From WLXB01 sp040221475 (GTDB taxonomy: Bacteria; Pseudomonadota; Alphaproteobacteria; Rhodospirillales; Rhodospirillaceae): a DNA stretch of 64,000 bases. The notes under the pieces are model-generated. The model saw only the letters and a program-made list of their open reading frames with translations. It was not told where the DNA came from and ran no database searches. The position numbers and the translations under genes are program-made. The stretch lies in NCBI GenBank assembly GCA_040221475.1, contig JAVKEJ010000053.1, positions 620,001-684,000 of the forward strand. The letters are read 5' to 3'. Below are positions 8,311-16,806 of this stretch, one piece after another; position 1 is the stretch's first letter, and each line of letters starts with the position of its first letter.

Positions 8311-11307
8311 ATGACTTTTGTGTTTGGCCGCTTGCAGAAGTATCTAATCAATATTTTCAGAGGTGCGCGAGACGACGAGTCCGGCGTCATTCTTTTGATT
8401 ACGGTCGTCGCAACGGCGGCGCTGGCGGCAGCCGTGGCCGGTGCCCTGGTCCTTGATGTGATTGGCCCGCGACCAGAAATCCGGAACATTCAGGGAAACA
8501 GCACCAAACTCCAAAAAATACGGGATGCAATCGTCCTGCACGCTATTCAGGACGCGAATTATCTGTTGCCGTGCCCGGCCTCTGGCGCAGCGGGGGACGG
8601 TGTTTCGATTGGTGCATGCAACAATACCACAAACAATATCGGCACTGTGCCGTGGCAGACCCTTGGGCTGAGTGAAGACGACGCGACCGACCCTTATGGC
8701 AATCAGATTGTATATGCGGTGAGTGCGGGTCCTATCAGCGCGTGCCATGAACTAGACGGTGTTCCCACCGGATCCGTAAATGCGGGCACATTGTTTGCAG
8801 GTGAGACAACGCCAGGCACAACATATCTTTATGCGCTTGTGAGTCAGGGCCAAAATGGGCTCGGTGCTTTTGACAGAAACGGCAATGTTAAAAGTAACCC
8901 AACGAGCACAGAAGAAAGTGACAACTGCGCCAACGGCGCTGGCTGCACAATTCCGACTGCAAATTTTATTGATACCGGACCCTTTGAAGATGATGGCGGC
9001 GGGACGAGCCATTTCGATGATAAAGTATTATTATCTTCATCCGCTGACTTTCAGACCGAATGCGAGCGTTTTGCAGAAAATGAAAAAAGTGAACTCGAGT
9101 TCGTTGAAGAAGGCTTTGGCGGCACCTCGGTCACCTCTGATTTGGTTGTTACGAATAACGGTGGAGGCGGCGGCGGGTCATCCTCGCTCGGCGGTGGAAC
9201 CTTAACCGTCACCGCCGATGTTGAGCTCTCCACCTCATCGACGATATTTACACCGGATGTGACGCCGCTCTACAACAGAATTGAGTGGACGCCCACAGCG
9301 GCTGCAACAAGCACCGGCTTCTCGATAATCACCCGGGCAGACCGAACCACGCGGGCCGGCAGCACAACCAACTATACTGATGGCATCACCTGTGAATTCT
9401 TCGATGACGGTTTGCCCGCGAACCCGCAAACCATAGAAATCAATGATAGCTCTGGCACCCTGGCGACAAGTGCGGGCACCTATACACTTACGCTGGGTGA
9501 AACGTATGAGCTGGAATGCTTTGACGACGGCGACAATTTGTGGGCCCGCATCACGGAAGTTGGAGATACGTCTAATCAAGCAACAGCCTTTACGACAGAT
9601 ACGTCTGATCTCTCGACGCCCAACCAGGTCATCTTTCTCCACACGGCAACAGCCGGCGCGGTCAGTAGGCTTGATAATTTGCTTGTCGCCAAGGGCGGTA
9701 TTGCACTGGAACTGGACAACGGCGGCCAGTTGGCCAACGCCACAACGCCGCTCGCAAATTTTGCCAGCGAAACCAGCTTCACCGGCGAAGGCTGGCTGTA
9801 TGTGCGGGATACAATAACCGAGGGAACCGTCTCGCTGTTTGCCGTCGAGGACAGCTTATCATCGAGTGAATCCATCATACGCGCCGACGTCATAAATTCA
9901 GAGTTTGAGTTTTCCTTTGTGGATTTTGACACCTCGACAGGCAGCAAAGTTGCCACCAGCCAGACCTATGGCACCACGTTTTGGCGGCATCAATCCTTTA
10001 ACTGTAATTCAGGGTCTGACAGAAGCCTCTACGCCTTCGGTGCGCTGGTCGGCGCGGCAGACATCGTCGCCTGCGACATTCTTCCCGGCACCGACATTGC
10101 GACGGCGACCGAAACCGTTTCCATCGTGAACAATACGGGGGGGCGGATTCTGCTGTCGGAATTGCGCCTGTGGGATGCAGCCCAGGGCAGTTCGGCGATT
10201 GCCAATAATTTTAATTCAAGAGTAAGCAGCACCTCCGGTGGCCTTGATCTGCAGCTTGGACTTGAGGATGGCTTTGCCAGTTCAACAGCCGCTGACTCTC
10301 ATGCGCCTGCCGAAAACTACACTGTCACCAGCGGCCGCTTTGTCGGCTTTAAATCCCCCTTCAAAAGCCTGGCCGCAGATGTCTGCCCGGGCAATGAAGA
10401 TGCAACAGATCCTTTCAAATGCGTTTGGGATGGCGGAGCCGCAGGCACTGAAACCTCTGACACCATTACCCTGCCGCTGGACATCACCGAAGTGCTGATC
10501 AAGGTCTGGGGGGCTGGCGGCGGCGGCGCACAAAACCAAAACGGCAACGGTAAAGTTGGTGGCGGTGGTGGTTACTCAACAGGTCGGTTGTCCGCCGTAG
10601 GGGGCAACAGCATCATTGGGCAGGATCTGATTATCAGCGCCGGAGGCTCCGGGCAAACCGGAACCGAAACCAACCAAAGCGCCGGCGGTGGCGGTGGATC
10701 GGCGGTGGAATTTGACAACGGCGCGACGACACTCATCGCCGTGGCAGGCGGCGGCGGCGGCGGCGGCGGCAACCGTGCGAATTCTACCATTGGCTACGGC
10801 GGGGGAGGATCAACCGGTGAAGTCCGCAATGGCGGAACCACACCACCTGTCGGCACCTGTGACCCCACATCTGGCACCCAAGTTGCGGGCGGCACGGGGG
10901 GCTGCGGCGGCTCGGCAGGGGGCAGCGTTGAACCGGCTAACGGCGGGGCTGGCGAGGGCTCCCCGGGCACAGGCTTCGGCGGTAACGGCGGCACGGGCTA
11001 CGGCAATGGCGCGAAAGCGGGCCCCAGAAACGGCACCCAAGGCGGCGGTGGTGGCGGCGGCGGATATCGCGGCGGCGGCGGTGGTGGTAAGAATGACAAC
11101 ACGCTGAACAATGTCGGCGGTGGCGGCGGCGGGTCCGGCTTCATCTCCACCAACCTGACATCGTCCTCCACCTTAACGGCGGCAAGCAGCGTACCGGCCA
11201 ACAACGCCGACACAGATCGTGGCACAGCGGCGACCGGCGGGGCGGTCAATGCCGCCGGGTCCCCAGGCCGGGTGGTGATTTGCTGGAGCGCGGCCTGCCT
11301 GCCGTAA
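8311..11307 (+). CDS. Pseudopilin-like protein with LamG-like and glycine-rich regions
   Basis: A 998-residue mosaic. Residues 1-50 hold a short basic leader and one hydrophobic helix (SGVILLITVVATAALAAAVAG), as in a class III or type IV pilin. Residues 60-140 (KIRDAIVLHAI, LPCPASGAAGDG, GTVPWQTLGL, DPYGNQIVYAV) match the style of large prepilin-like proteins with an LPCP...PW.TLGL...D.GN...YAV pattern. Residues of about 260-680 are beta-rich and look like one or two concanavalin/LamG-type folds (LRLWDAAQG; LQLGLEDGFASS). From about 715 to the end it is strongly glycine-rich, ending RVVICWSAACLP. It is probably a surface-exposed or pilus-tip protein. No secretion genes lie next to it. Family calls are by eye. 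Confidence 0.7.
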   Translation: MTFVFGRLQKYLINIFRGARDDESGVILLITVVATAALAAAVAGALVLDVIGPRPEIRNIQGNSTKLQKIRDAIVLHAIQDANYLLPCPASGAAGDGVSIGACNNTTNNIGTVPWQTLGLSEDDATDPYGNQIVYAVSAGPISACHELDGVPTGSVNAGTLFAGETTPGTTYLYALVSQGQNGLGAFDRNGNVKSNPTSTEESDNCANGAGCTIPTANFIDTGPFEDDGGGTSHFDDKVLLSSSADFQTECERFAENEKSELEFVEEGFGGTSVTSDLVVTNNGGGGGGSSSLGGGTLTVTADVELSTSSTIFTPDVTPLYNRIEWTPTAAATSTGFSIITRADRTTRAGSTTNYTDGITCEFFDDGLPANPQTIEINDSSGTLATSAGTYTLTLGETYELECFDDGDNLWARITEVGDTSNQATAFTTDTSDLSTPNQVIFLHTATAGAVSRLDNLLVAKGGIALELDNGGQLANATTPLANFASETSFTGEGWLYVRDTITEGTVSLFAVEDSLSSSESIIRADVINSEFEFSFVDFDTSTGSKVATSQTYGTTFWRHQSFNCNSGSDRSLYAFGALVGAADIVACDILPGTDIATATETVSIVNNTGGRILLSELRLWDAAQGSSAIANNFNSRVSSTSGGLDLQLGLEDGFASSTAADSHAPAENYTVTSGRFVGFKSPFKSLAADVCPGNEDATDPFKCVWDGGAAGTETSDTITLPLDITEVLIKVWGAGGGGAQNQNGNGKVGGGGGYSTGRLSAVGGNSIIGQDLIISAGGSGQTGTETNQSAGGGGGSAVEFDNGATTLIAVAGGGGGGGGNRANSTIGYGGGGSTGEVRNGGTTPPVGTCDPTSGTQVAGGTGGCGGSAGGSVEPANGGAGEGSPGTGFGGNGGTGYGNGAKAGPRNGTQGGGGGGGGYRGGGGGGKNDNTLNNVGGGGGGSGFISTNLTSSSTLTAASSVPANNADTDRGTAATGGAVNAAGSPGRVVICWSAACLP

Positions 11308-11330
11308 TCTCCTGCCTTAATCTCCTGCCT
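11305..11330 (+). repeat. Perfect 13-bp tandem duplication over the stop codon
   Basis: TAATCTCCTGCCT occurs twice in direct tandem (11305-11317 and 11318-11330) and a third partial copy begins after it. The first TAA is the stop codon of the glycine-rich protein, so the duplication repeats the stop. It looks like recent replication slippage with no coding effect. Confidence 0.8.
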
Positions 11331-11381
11331 TAACCTTATGCGCCGCTTTTCCGACCAGAACCGAATCACCTTGAGGGCGAT

Positions 11382-12194
11382 ATGTGCGTAGCACTGGCGG
11401 CGCATCACACCTGGCAGGCGATGCTAGCCCATTACACCCTGCAACCCGGCGCAGAGCCTGTCGCACAACCTGGCGCACAACCCGGCGCGCAATCCAACGC
11501 GCAGCCCGGCTCCGGTCTGATCTTCACGCCCTCTGCCGTGATCCGGCCAAAGGCGGCTCATCCGATTATACGCTCGGCCCTAAATGATCGAGGAGTTGAT
11601 CGCGCGGTCGATAACGCAGAGCCTCGCATGAATACGCGGGTACTCGATCTGGCACGGTGGGGGTTTCCCGGGGCCAAGGGCCGCAGCACACCTGTCACCA
11701 GCGCCCGCTGCGAAACCCTCGACGTTTTGCCCAAGTTTCGCGATGCGTTCCAAACACAGCGGTGTGTGGTTCCCGTATCAGGCTATTACGCATGGAAGAG
11801 GGAGGTGGACGGCACGCGCACCCCGTGGCGGTTCTCCCGGCAAAACAGCGATCCGGAGTCTCGCAATTTTGAGTCCGGTATTACAGACTCAAGCCTCTCA
11901 AATTTCATCGCCATAGCGGGTCTGTACAGGTTCAACCGGACCAGCAGGCAGTATCAGTTTGTGGTGATCACAACAGAGCCCAATGAAATCGCCGCTGAAA
12001 TTCACGATCGTATGCCCGTGATTTTGACGGAAGAGGGGGTTGATACCTGGCTATCCCTTAACACCGGCCGTGCAGACCTGCGCGCCCTCTGTAAGCCCTA
12101 TGACGGCGATGATCTGACCGCCCAGCCGGTGGCAAAATCGCTGTTCGAGCGCCCAAAAACCGCCGATAAAAACCAGCTGAGCTTGAAAATTTAG
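11382..12194 (+). CDS. SRAP-domain protein (YedK/HMCES family), divergent active site
   Basis: SRAP proteins form a covalent thiazolidine link between Cys2 and abasic sites in single-stranded DNA. This one keeps Cys2 after the initiator Met, the arginine R109, RCVVPVSGYY at 127-136, and His208 in EIHDRMPVIL. Two positions are changed: the Asn of the NAR.ET motif is Ser107 (TSARCET), and the Glu of the G.YEW motif is Ala137 (GYYAWK). The N-terminal MCGR is MCVA. An insertion of four AQ-rich units at residues 28-43 is unusual. Length is 270. It stands alone on the plus strand and may have altered chemistry or only DNA binding. Confidence 0.8.
   Translation: MCVALAAHHTWQAMLAHYTLQPGAEPVAQPGAQPGAQSNAQPGSGLIFTPSAVIRPKAAHPIIRSALNDRGVDRAVDNAEPRMNTRVLDLARWGFPGAKGRSTPVTSARCETLDVLPKFRDAFQTQRCVVPVSGYYAWKREVDGTRTPWRFSRQNSDPESRNFESGITDSSLSNFIAIAGLYRFNRTSRQYQFVVITTEPNEIAAEIHDRMPVILTEEGVDTWLSLNTGRADLRALCKPYDGDDLTAQPVAKSLFERPKTADKNQLSLKI
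11463..11510 (+). repeat. Four 12-bp in-frame repeats (AQPG-type) in the SRAP gene
   Basis: Four consecutive 12-nt units encode AQPG, AQPG, AQSN and AQPG. They lie between the first SRAP helix and the segment SGLIFTPSAVIRPKA, so they expand a surface loop without breaking the frame. Confidence 0.8.
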
Positions 12195-12221
12195 CCCCGG
12201 GAGCAGGGCCGTGACGCGCGC

Positions 12222-12593
12222 CTAAACATGCTGGTCGATCAATATGGGGTTTCCGTCAGGGTCATGAACCACAAAACTGGCCGGGCCGGAAGTGGTTTCA
12301 TCGGCTTCGGTTTGAAGCGCAAGGCCAGCCGCTTTGAGCTTCTTCTGAAGATCACGCACATCCGTGTAACGCTCCACAGGCTGCGCGTTTTCGTCCCAGC
12401 CCGGATTAAACGTCAGCATGTTCTTCTCAAACATGCCTTGAAACAGCCCGATCACACAGCCGCCCGATTTCATGATCAGCCAGCCCTGGGCTTCGTCACC
12501 GCCAAAGGGCGCAAAGCCCAGCGTGGCATAGAAGTCTTTAGATGCAGCAAGGTCTTTCACCGACAGGCTGAGCGAGAAGGCACCTAGGGTCAT
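12222..12593 (-). CDS. VOC (glyoxalase/bleomycin resistance fold) family protein
   Basis: A 123-residue single vicinal-oxygen-chelate protein. It starts FSLSLSVKDLAASKDFYATLGF, the standard first beta-alpha-beta, and ends SFVVHDPDGNPILIDQHV, the standard last metal-binding strand. Such proteins act as dimers, often in metal-dependent isomerase, dioxygenase or antibiotic-binding roles; nothing indicates its substrate. It converges with the SRAP gene (27-nt gap). Confidence 0.85.
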   Translation of the reverse strand: MTLGAFSLSLSVKDLAASKDFYATLGFAPFGGDEAQGWLIMKSGGCVIGLFQGMFEKNMLTFNPGWDENAQPVERYTDVRDLQKKLKAAGLALQTEADETTSGPASFVVHDPDGNPILIDQHV

Positions 12594-12736
12594 GGCGGGT
12601 TACTCCAATTTGGGTGTGACTGAAGCAAGGCTACTACAGGCATGGGCCAAGCATAAAACGGCATTTTTCAAGAGAGTTAGATTTACCTTTGTTCTGAGGT
12701 GAAGCACTATTTGCTTGTCTATCAAGGGGAGGGCTC

Positions 12737-13180
12737 ATGTTGCCCTTCACAAACCTCTATCGGAGTGAAAGCTTGGATCAGATAAGTGTTGTCAAACGAC
12801 CAGTTGCGCTACTCGGTATTCTTAACTTCGTAGTGTCGGGTGTTTGCCTGTCTACTTTTACCTTTATGCTGGCAAATCAAGCGTCGAGCGAATTCGGTTA
12901 TCGGGTCATATTCGTGCTCGCCATAATAACGGTCACTTCTTACCTCATCGGACTGTTTTGCTTTGCATGCGCAGCGATCACTGCTTACGCGGCTACTTTG
13001 ATTAGCGACGAAAAAGAACAGGTCAAAGGTGCCAGAAAAATGGAGGCCATCGGCATAATTCTTAGTGTAATTTTTATGGGTTCGGTTTTTATGTACGTTC
13101 TCGATCGATCCACCGACCAGTTTCTTGGTCCCGACCTGACCGAGCCGTATAAAAAGCAGGTACAGCTTAGCGATATGTGA
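12737..13180 (+). CDS. Small multi-pass membrane protein, unknown
   Basis: A 147-residue protein with a strong ribosome site (AAGGGGAGGG) upstream. It has about four hydrophobic stretches: residues 24-46 (VALLGILNFVVSGVCLSTFTFML), 54-70 and 70-88, then 105-122 (IGIILSVIFMGSVFMYVL). A charged loop, SDEKEQVKGARKME, lies between the third and last. I do not recognise a family. It is 33 nt upstream of the Trypco2-like gene and both have strong Shine-Dalgarno sites, so they probably form one transcription unit. Confidence 0.65.
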   Translation: MLPFTNLYRSESLDQISVVKRPVALLGILNFVVSGVCLSTFTFMLANQASSEFGYRVIFVLAIITVTSYLIGLFCFACAAITAYAATLISDEKEQVKGARKMEAIGIILSVIFMGSVFMYVLDRSTDQFLGPDLTEPYKKQVQLSDM

Positions 13181-13213
13181 GCTAATGCAGCCATTTTTTG
13201 AGGAGGGATAAAA

Positions 13214-13627
13214 ATGCTCACGGTTAAGGATTTTATCAAAGAGACCCTCATGCAGATTACGGATGCAGCTAAAGAGTTTGAAATGGAAAGGAGTGGTGCC
13301 GACGGCGCAACTGTTACTCCTGAGATGTCCGGCTACGCAGTCAACTCTGCGAATAAGCAGACTTTGATTTCGAACTCGGGTCTGTTGTTCTTGGGTGCCG
13401 TCTCCAATGAAGGCAGCAGGTACGATGGAAGCAGTCTTGATAACGCTAGCTATGCCGCGATAGTGGAATTCGATATTGCTGTCTCTGCGACAGATACCGA
13501 AACGGCGGCTACAGGGGGCAAACTTGCAGTCATGCCCTTTGTTAAGGTTGGTGCTGAGTTAGGTTCTGAGACAGCCAATTCTTCCATCAGCAGGGTGGCA
13601 TTTAAGCTTCCATTGCGACTTGTTTGA
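13214..13627 (+). CDS. Trypco2-like domain protein (tentative)
   Basis: A 137-residue soluble protein preceded by GAGGAGGG. The first part is helical (KDFIKETLMQITDAAKEFEMERSG). The second is a beta-rich region with IVEFDIAVSATDTE, a Gly-rich turn, and SISRVAFKLPLRL at the end. That layout (helix, V.FDVAVT strand, final SRV.F.VPL strand) resembles the Trypsin-co-occurring domain 2 family, small effector-associated domains found in bacterial conflict systems. The match is from memory of the pattern and needs a profile search. No protease or NTPase partner lies beside it, only the upstream membrane protein. A perfect hairpin follows 9 nt after its stop. Confidence 0.5.
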   Translation: MLTVKDFIKETLMQITDAAKEFEMERSGADGATVTPEMSGYAVNSANKQTLISNSGLLFLGAVSNEGSRYDGSSLDNASYAAIVEFDIAVSATDTETAATGGKLAVMPFVKVGAELGSETANSSISRVAFKLPLRLV

Positions 13628-13636
13628 CAGTGTTTT

Positions 13637-13654
13637 GCGAGGGGTTCCCCTCGC
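13637..13654 (+). terminator. Perfect GC-rich hairpin after the Trypco2-like gene
   Basis: GCGAGGGG-TT-CCCCTCGC is a perfect inverted repeat directly downstream of the gene ending at 13627. There is no U-tract after it, so it is a weak intrinsic terminator or a 3'-end stabiliser. A second perfect GC hairpin, AGGCGC-TGC-GCGCCT, is at 13688-13702. Confidence 0.45.
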
Positions 13655-13782
13655 GCTCTCCTGTTCGCCACATGGCAGGGGTGCAGGAGGCGCTGCGCGC
13701 CTGCAGGCGGGTCCCTGCGAAGGTTCTTTGACCTGGCTGTCAGAAGTGCCCAGTTGATAGGGTAGTGTTTTTGATCTGTACC

Positions 13783-13803
13783 GGAGGTTCATTTTGAACC
13801 TCC
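13783..13803 (-). terminator. Perfect 9-bp hairpin spanning the stop codon of the HTH gene
   Basis: GGAGGTTCA-TTT-TGAACCTCC is a perfect palindrome. It contains the last codons and the TGA of the minus-strand gene at 13789-14346. On the minus transcript no U-tract directly follows, so it may be a protein or nuclease roadblock rather than a classic terminator. Confidence 0.45.
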
Positions 13804-14346
13804 TGAGTTTTCTTCGTTTACATCAGAGATTGCCTTCTTGATGGAATCAAGAAGACTGCTAGAGCAGAGGATGTTTCCGATCTGCATGGCTGATAAATCT
13901 AACTTTTGACCAATTTCTTTATGAGTAAAACCCTGTAGATGTAGGGTGAGGGCTCTCAGGTGCTGTTTTCTTAATCGGCGTTCTTTTTGGTCATTGCGAT
14001 ATGCGCGGATAATTGAATTAAGCTCATAGGCCGGGTAGCCATACTCGGAAGCAAGTTGCTTAATAATCCGGTTTCGCTGTCCAGAGCCATTTGAACGACG
14101 GGTAATCTCAGATTCAGCTTCGGCACCTATTTTGAGCGTTTCAGCTTTACGCGTGTCACAATCAGCCTTGATCTTGGCCGTGCGATTTTCCTGCCGTTCA
14201 GCATCACGCTTTCGGTCACCAATCGCATCTGAGATTGCAAGGATCAGACGAGGCCCTTGATCGACTAATAACTCTGCAATTTCCCAAGGTAGATCAATCT
14301 CAACACGGCAGACATGACCGTAGGGATTAATCGGCTTATTGATCAT
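13789..14346 (-). CDS. Helix-turn-helix protein with charged helical middle, unknown
   Basis: A 185-residue protein starting MINKPINPYGHVCRVEIDLP. The middle (about 45-100) is highly charged and probably coiled-coil (GDRKRDAERQENRTAKIKAD). The C-terminal part has a sigma/LuxR-like helix-turn-helix (LQGFTHKEIGQKLDLSAMQIGNIL at about 135-160). It may be a DNA-binding protein of a mobile or plasmid-derived element. It is isolated, with a palindromic 3' end and a 409-nt empty region behind its start, and no partner gene. No named family was recognised. Confidence 0.6.
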   Translation of the reverse strand: MINKPINPYGHVCRVEIDLPWEIAELLVDQGPRLILAISDAIGDRKRDAERQENRTAKIKADCDTRKAETLKIGAEAESEITRRSNGSGQRNRIIKQLASEYGYPAYELNSIIRAYRNDQKERRLRKQHLRALTLHLQGFTHKEIGQKLDLSAMQIGNILCSSSLLDSIKKAISDVNEENSGGSK

Positions 14347-14755
14347 GACAAATCACCAACCCACAGAAACCCGCTGAGCGAACTGTTGTAGAAGTGAAAC
14401 AGAGGGAACAGCACGCTCGGACAACCTCGGTAAGCCCATACCCAATTTGTCGCATAATGTATATTATGGGCTATTCAGATGTACGGATTTTCGCTGTTTG
14501 TCTGTAGTTGGCAAGATGATGCCCAGAAACTTTTATCTGAAAGTCTCATTTCTTGGTCTGCTTAAGTTTGAGAGTCTGATCATACGTCAGCTATGGCCAA
14601 TCGACCTAAGTTCTCGACTCAAGAAGACACTTCTAAGGCGTTGTTTTGAATCATAATTCTTGAAGTCACAATTCTATAATTACGTCCTTGAGGTATGCAC
14701 GCTACCATACGGCACGTCAGGAATTACACTTCAACGATAAAGGAGCCAGCGCCCC
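14347..14755. other. 409-nt region without a supported gene
   Basis: This space separates the divergent HTH gene and the GFA-family gene. It is AT-richer than its surroundings. Short open frames exist but lack a ribosome site or recognisable protein. An AAAGGAG ribosome site for the GFA gene lies at its right end. I see no RNA gene or repeat in it. Confidence 0.5.
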
Positions 14756-15193
14756 ATGTCAGAGTCAGACGTTTCAGAAAAACACGGCAAATGCCTCTGT
14801 GGCGCTGTCAGCGTGACCGCCAAGGCCGCAAGCAATCATGTCGGCGCGTGCCATTGCCGCATGTGCCGGCGCTGGAGCGGCGGACCCTACGTCGAAATCA
14901 ACTGTGGCAGCGACGTCACTTTTAAGGGACAGGAGCATATTTCAGTCTTTGGCTCATCCGACTGGGCCGAGCGCGGATTCTGCGCAAAATGCGGCACCCA
15001 TTTGTTTTATCGGATCAAAGAAACCAAAGACCACATGATGCCGGCCGGACTGTTTGACAGCGACGAGGGCGCCCTCACCTTTACCACCCAGGTCTTTATC
15101 GATGAAAAGCCCGGCTACTACAGCTTTGCCAACGACACGCAGAACATGACCGGAGCGGAGATTTTCGCCATGTTCGCCCAGGATGATCAGTAG
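14756..15193 (+). CDS. GFA-family zinc protein
   Basis: A 145-residue protein of the GFA/CENP-V fold, named after glutathione-dependent formaldehyde-activating enzyme; most members have no proven reaction. The zinc ligands are complete: C13 and C15 (CLCGAV), C32-C34-C37 (CHCRMC) and C76-C79 (CAKCGTHLF). Start is set by AAAGGAG eight bases before the ATG. A second, shorter GFA protein is at 55164. Confidence 0.85.
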   Translation: MSESDVSEKHGKCLCGAVSVTAKAASNHVGACHCRMCRRWSGGPYVEINCGSDVTFKGQEHISVFGSSDWAERGFCAKCGTHLFYRIKETKDHMMPAGLFDSDEGALTFTTQVFIDEKPGYYSFANDTQNMTGAEIFAMFAQDDQ

Positions 15194-15226
15194 AAAGCTG
15201 ATCCCTAAAGGTGATGAACCAACTCA

Positions 15227-16009
15227 TCAAAGCGTGAGTATCAGCCCATCATACGAGGGCGCAACACCAGCCGGGCATTTGGCTTTGACCGCCTCGAAAT
15301 CCAGCTCCGGCCCCATATGCGTGATGACCGCGCGTTTTGGTTTCAACTCTTCAATCCATTCCAGGGCCGTATCCAGGCTCACATGGGTTTGATGGGCGGC
15401 GTTATTGGTCAACGCGCCGATGATCCACAGGTCTAAATCCTGCAAGGCGGCTTTGGCGGCGTCCGGCAGGGCTTTCACGTCCGTTGAATAGGCAAAGTTG
15501 CCGATGCGAAAGCCCAGCGTGTCCATAAACCCGTGGTCCTGAACAAACGGCGTTATGCGTACTCCGGCGCAGTCAAACGGGTTTGGCGCGATAATCAGGT
15601 GCGGCGTCAGCCACGGTCTGAAAATGGGTTGCCCGTCCGCAATGCCCTCAAAGGCATATCCATAATGGCGCATCAGGCCGTCCAGGGTGTCTTGATCGGC
15701 CCAGATATCCAACGGGCCATTCAGCACGCGGTTGATCTCCCGCAAATCGTCAAGCCCGTGGGTATGATCCGCATGGCCATGGGTAAACAGAACGCCATCC
15801 AGTCTGGTAATGCCATTGGCCAGGCATTGGGCGCGCAAATCCGGCGCGGTATCAATAAGCAGGCGAGCCTCGCCCTGCTCAACCAGCACCGACGCGCGCA
15901 GCCTGGTGTTGCGCGGGTTGTCCGGGTCGCAAGCGCCCCAGCCGCGCGAAACCGTGGGCACGCCCCCTGCTCCGCCACAGCCCAATATCGTTATTTTTAA
16001 GTCCGGCAC
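15227..16009 (-). CDS. MBL-fold metallohydrolase (PhnP-like)
   Basis: A cytoplasmic metallo-beta-lactamase-fold hydrolase of 260 residues. The metal motif is FTHGHADHTHGLDD (H77, H79, D81, H82). The N-terminus KITILGCGGAGGVPTV and the conserved Cys27-containing loop (GWGACDP) resemble PhnP-type cyclic phosphodiesterases. It has a GTG start, 13 nt after tatD. The tatD-MBL pair is a common alphaproteobacterial gene order downstream of metG, suggesting a nucleotide or RNA metabolism role, not phosphonate use. Confidence 0.85.
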   Translation of the reverse strand: MPDLKITILGCGGAGGVPTVSRGWGACDPDNPRNTRLRASVLVEQGEARLLIDTAPDLRAQCLANGITRLDGVLFTHGHADHTHGLDDLREINRVLNGPLDIWADQDTLDGLMRHYGYAFEGIADGQPIFRPWLTPHLIIAPNPFDCAGVRITPFVQDHGFMDTLGFRIGNFAYSTDVKALPDAAKAALQDLDLWIIGALTNNAAHQTHVSLDTALEWIEELKPKRAVITHMGPELDFEAVKAKCPAGVAPSYDGLILTL

Positions 16010-16022
16010 ACGCAGCCCCGCC

Positions 16023-16802
16023 TCAGGCTTTTGCTTTGCTGAACAACGTAAAGAAATTTTCGGTGGTTTTGGCGGCCAACGCCTCGGCTGTTAAGCCATG
16101 CAACTCCGCCACACAGGCCGCCGTATGGGCGACAAAGGCCGGCTCGTTGCGTTTGCCGCGTTTCGGCACGGGGGCCAGATACGGCGAGTCCGTCTCAACC
16201 AGCAGCCTGTCCAGAGGCACACGCTTTGCGGTGTCACGCAGGTCTTGCGCTTTTTTGAAGGTCACAATGCCGGACAGGGAAATATAAAGCCCTAATTCTA
16301 CAGCTTTTTCAGCGAGTTCCGGGCCAGAGCTAAAGCAATGAATAACCCCGGGAAACGCGCCGATGGCCATTTCCTCCTCCAGAATACGGGCCATGTCCGG
16401 GTCCGCATTGCGGGTGTGAATGACGATGGGCAGTTGAGCCTCCCTGGCCGCCGCGATATGGGTGCGGAACTGCCGTTCTTGAATCTCACGCGGGCTATGA
16501 TCGTAAAAGAAGTCTAAGCCGGTTTCACCAAAGGCCACCACTTTTGGGTCATTTGCCGCGATCTCTAAAAGCCGTGCCTGATCAACCTCCGGCTCGTGTT
16601 CCGCTTCATGGGGATGAATGCCGACGGTGCAGTGCATATCGTCAAAACGTGCTGCAACCGCGCGAACCTGATCAAACTTAGTGATGTGGGTACAGATGGT
16701 GAGGAAGTGCCCTACGCCAGCCTCTCTGGCGCGGCCGACCACGCCCTCTAATTCATCTTGAAAGTCAGGAAAGTCCAAATGGCAATGGCTGTCGACCAGC
16801 AT
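16023..16802 (-). CDS. TatD-family metal-dependent DNase
   Basis: TatD proteins are TIM-barrel metal hydrolases with 3'-5' exonuclease activity on damaged DNA. Metal motifs are all seen: DSHCHLDFP (H6, H8), GETGLDFFYD, VIHTRNADPD, IHCFSS and VETDSPYLAP. The open frame continues upstream into metG, but the start must be the ATG at 16802, which gives MLVDSHCHLD and 259 residues, the normal length. It follows metG by 4 nt, as in most bacteria. Confidence 0.93.
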   Translation of the reverse strand: MLVDSHCHLDFPDFQDELEGVVGRAREAGVGHFLTICTHITKFDQVRAVAARFDDMHCTVGIHPHEAEHEPEVDQARLLEIAANDPKVVAFGETGLDFFYDHSPREIQERQFRTHIAAAREAQLPIVIHTRNADPDMARILEEEMAIGAFPGVIHCFSSGPELAEKAVELGLYISLSGIVTFKKAQDLRDTAKRVPLDRLLVETDSPYLAPVPKRGKRNEPAFVAHTAACVAELHGLTAEALAAKTTENFFTLFSKAKA

Positions 16803-16806
16803 GCCC

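Noticed and set aside
10688..11408. Long Ala- or Pro-rich open frames antisense to or overlapping the glycine-rich domain
   Set aside because: GC-rich glycine codons leave the other frames open; they have no start signals or family resemblance.
14447..14656. A possible 69-residue gene in the empty region
   Set aside because: No ribosome site and no recognisable protein; composition is like non-coding DNA.
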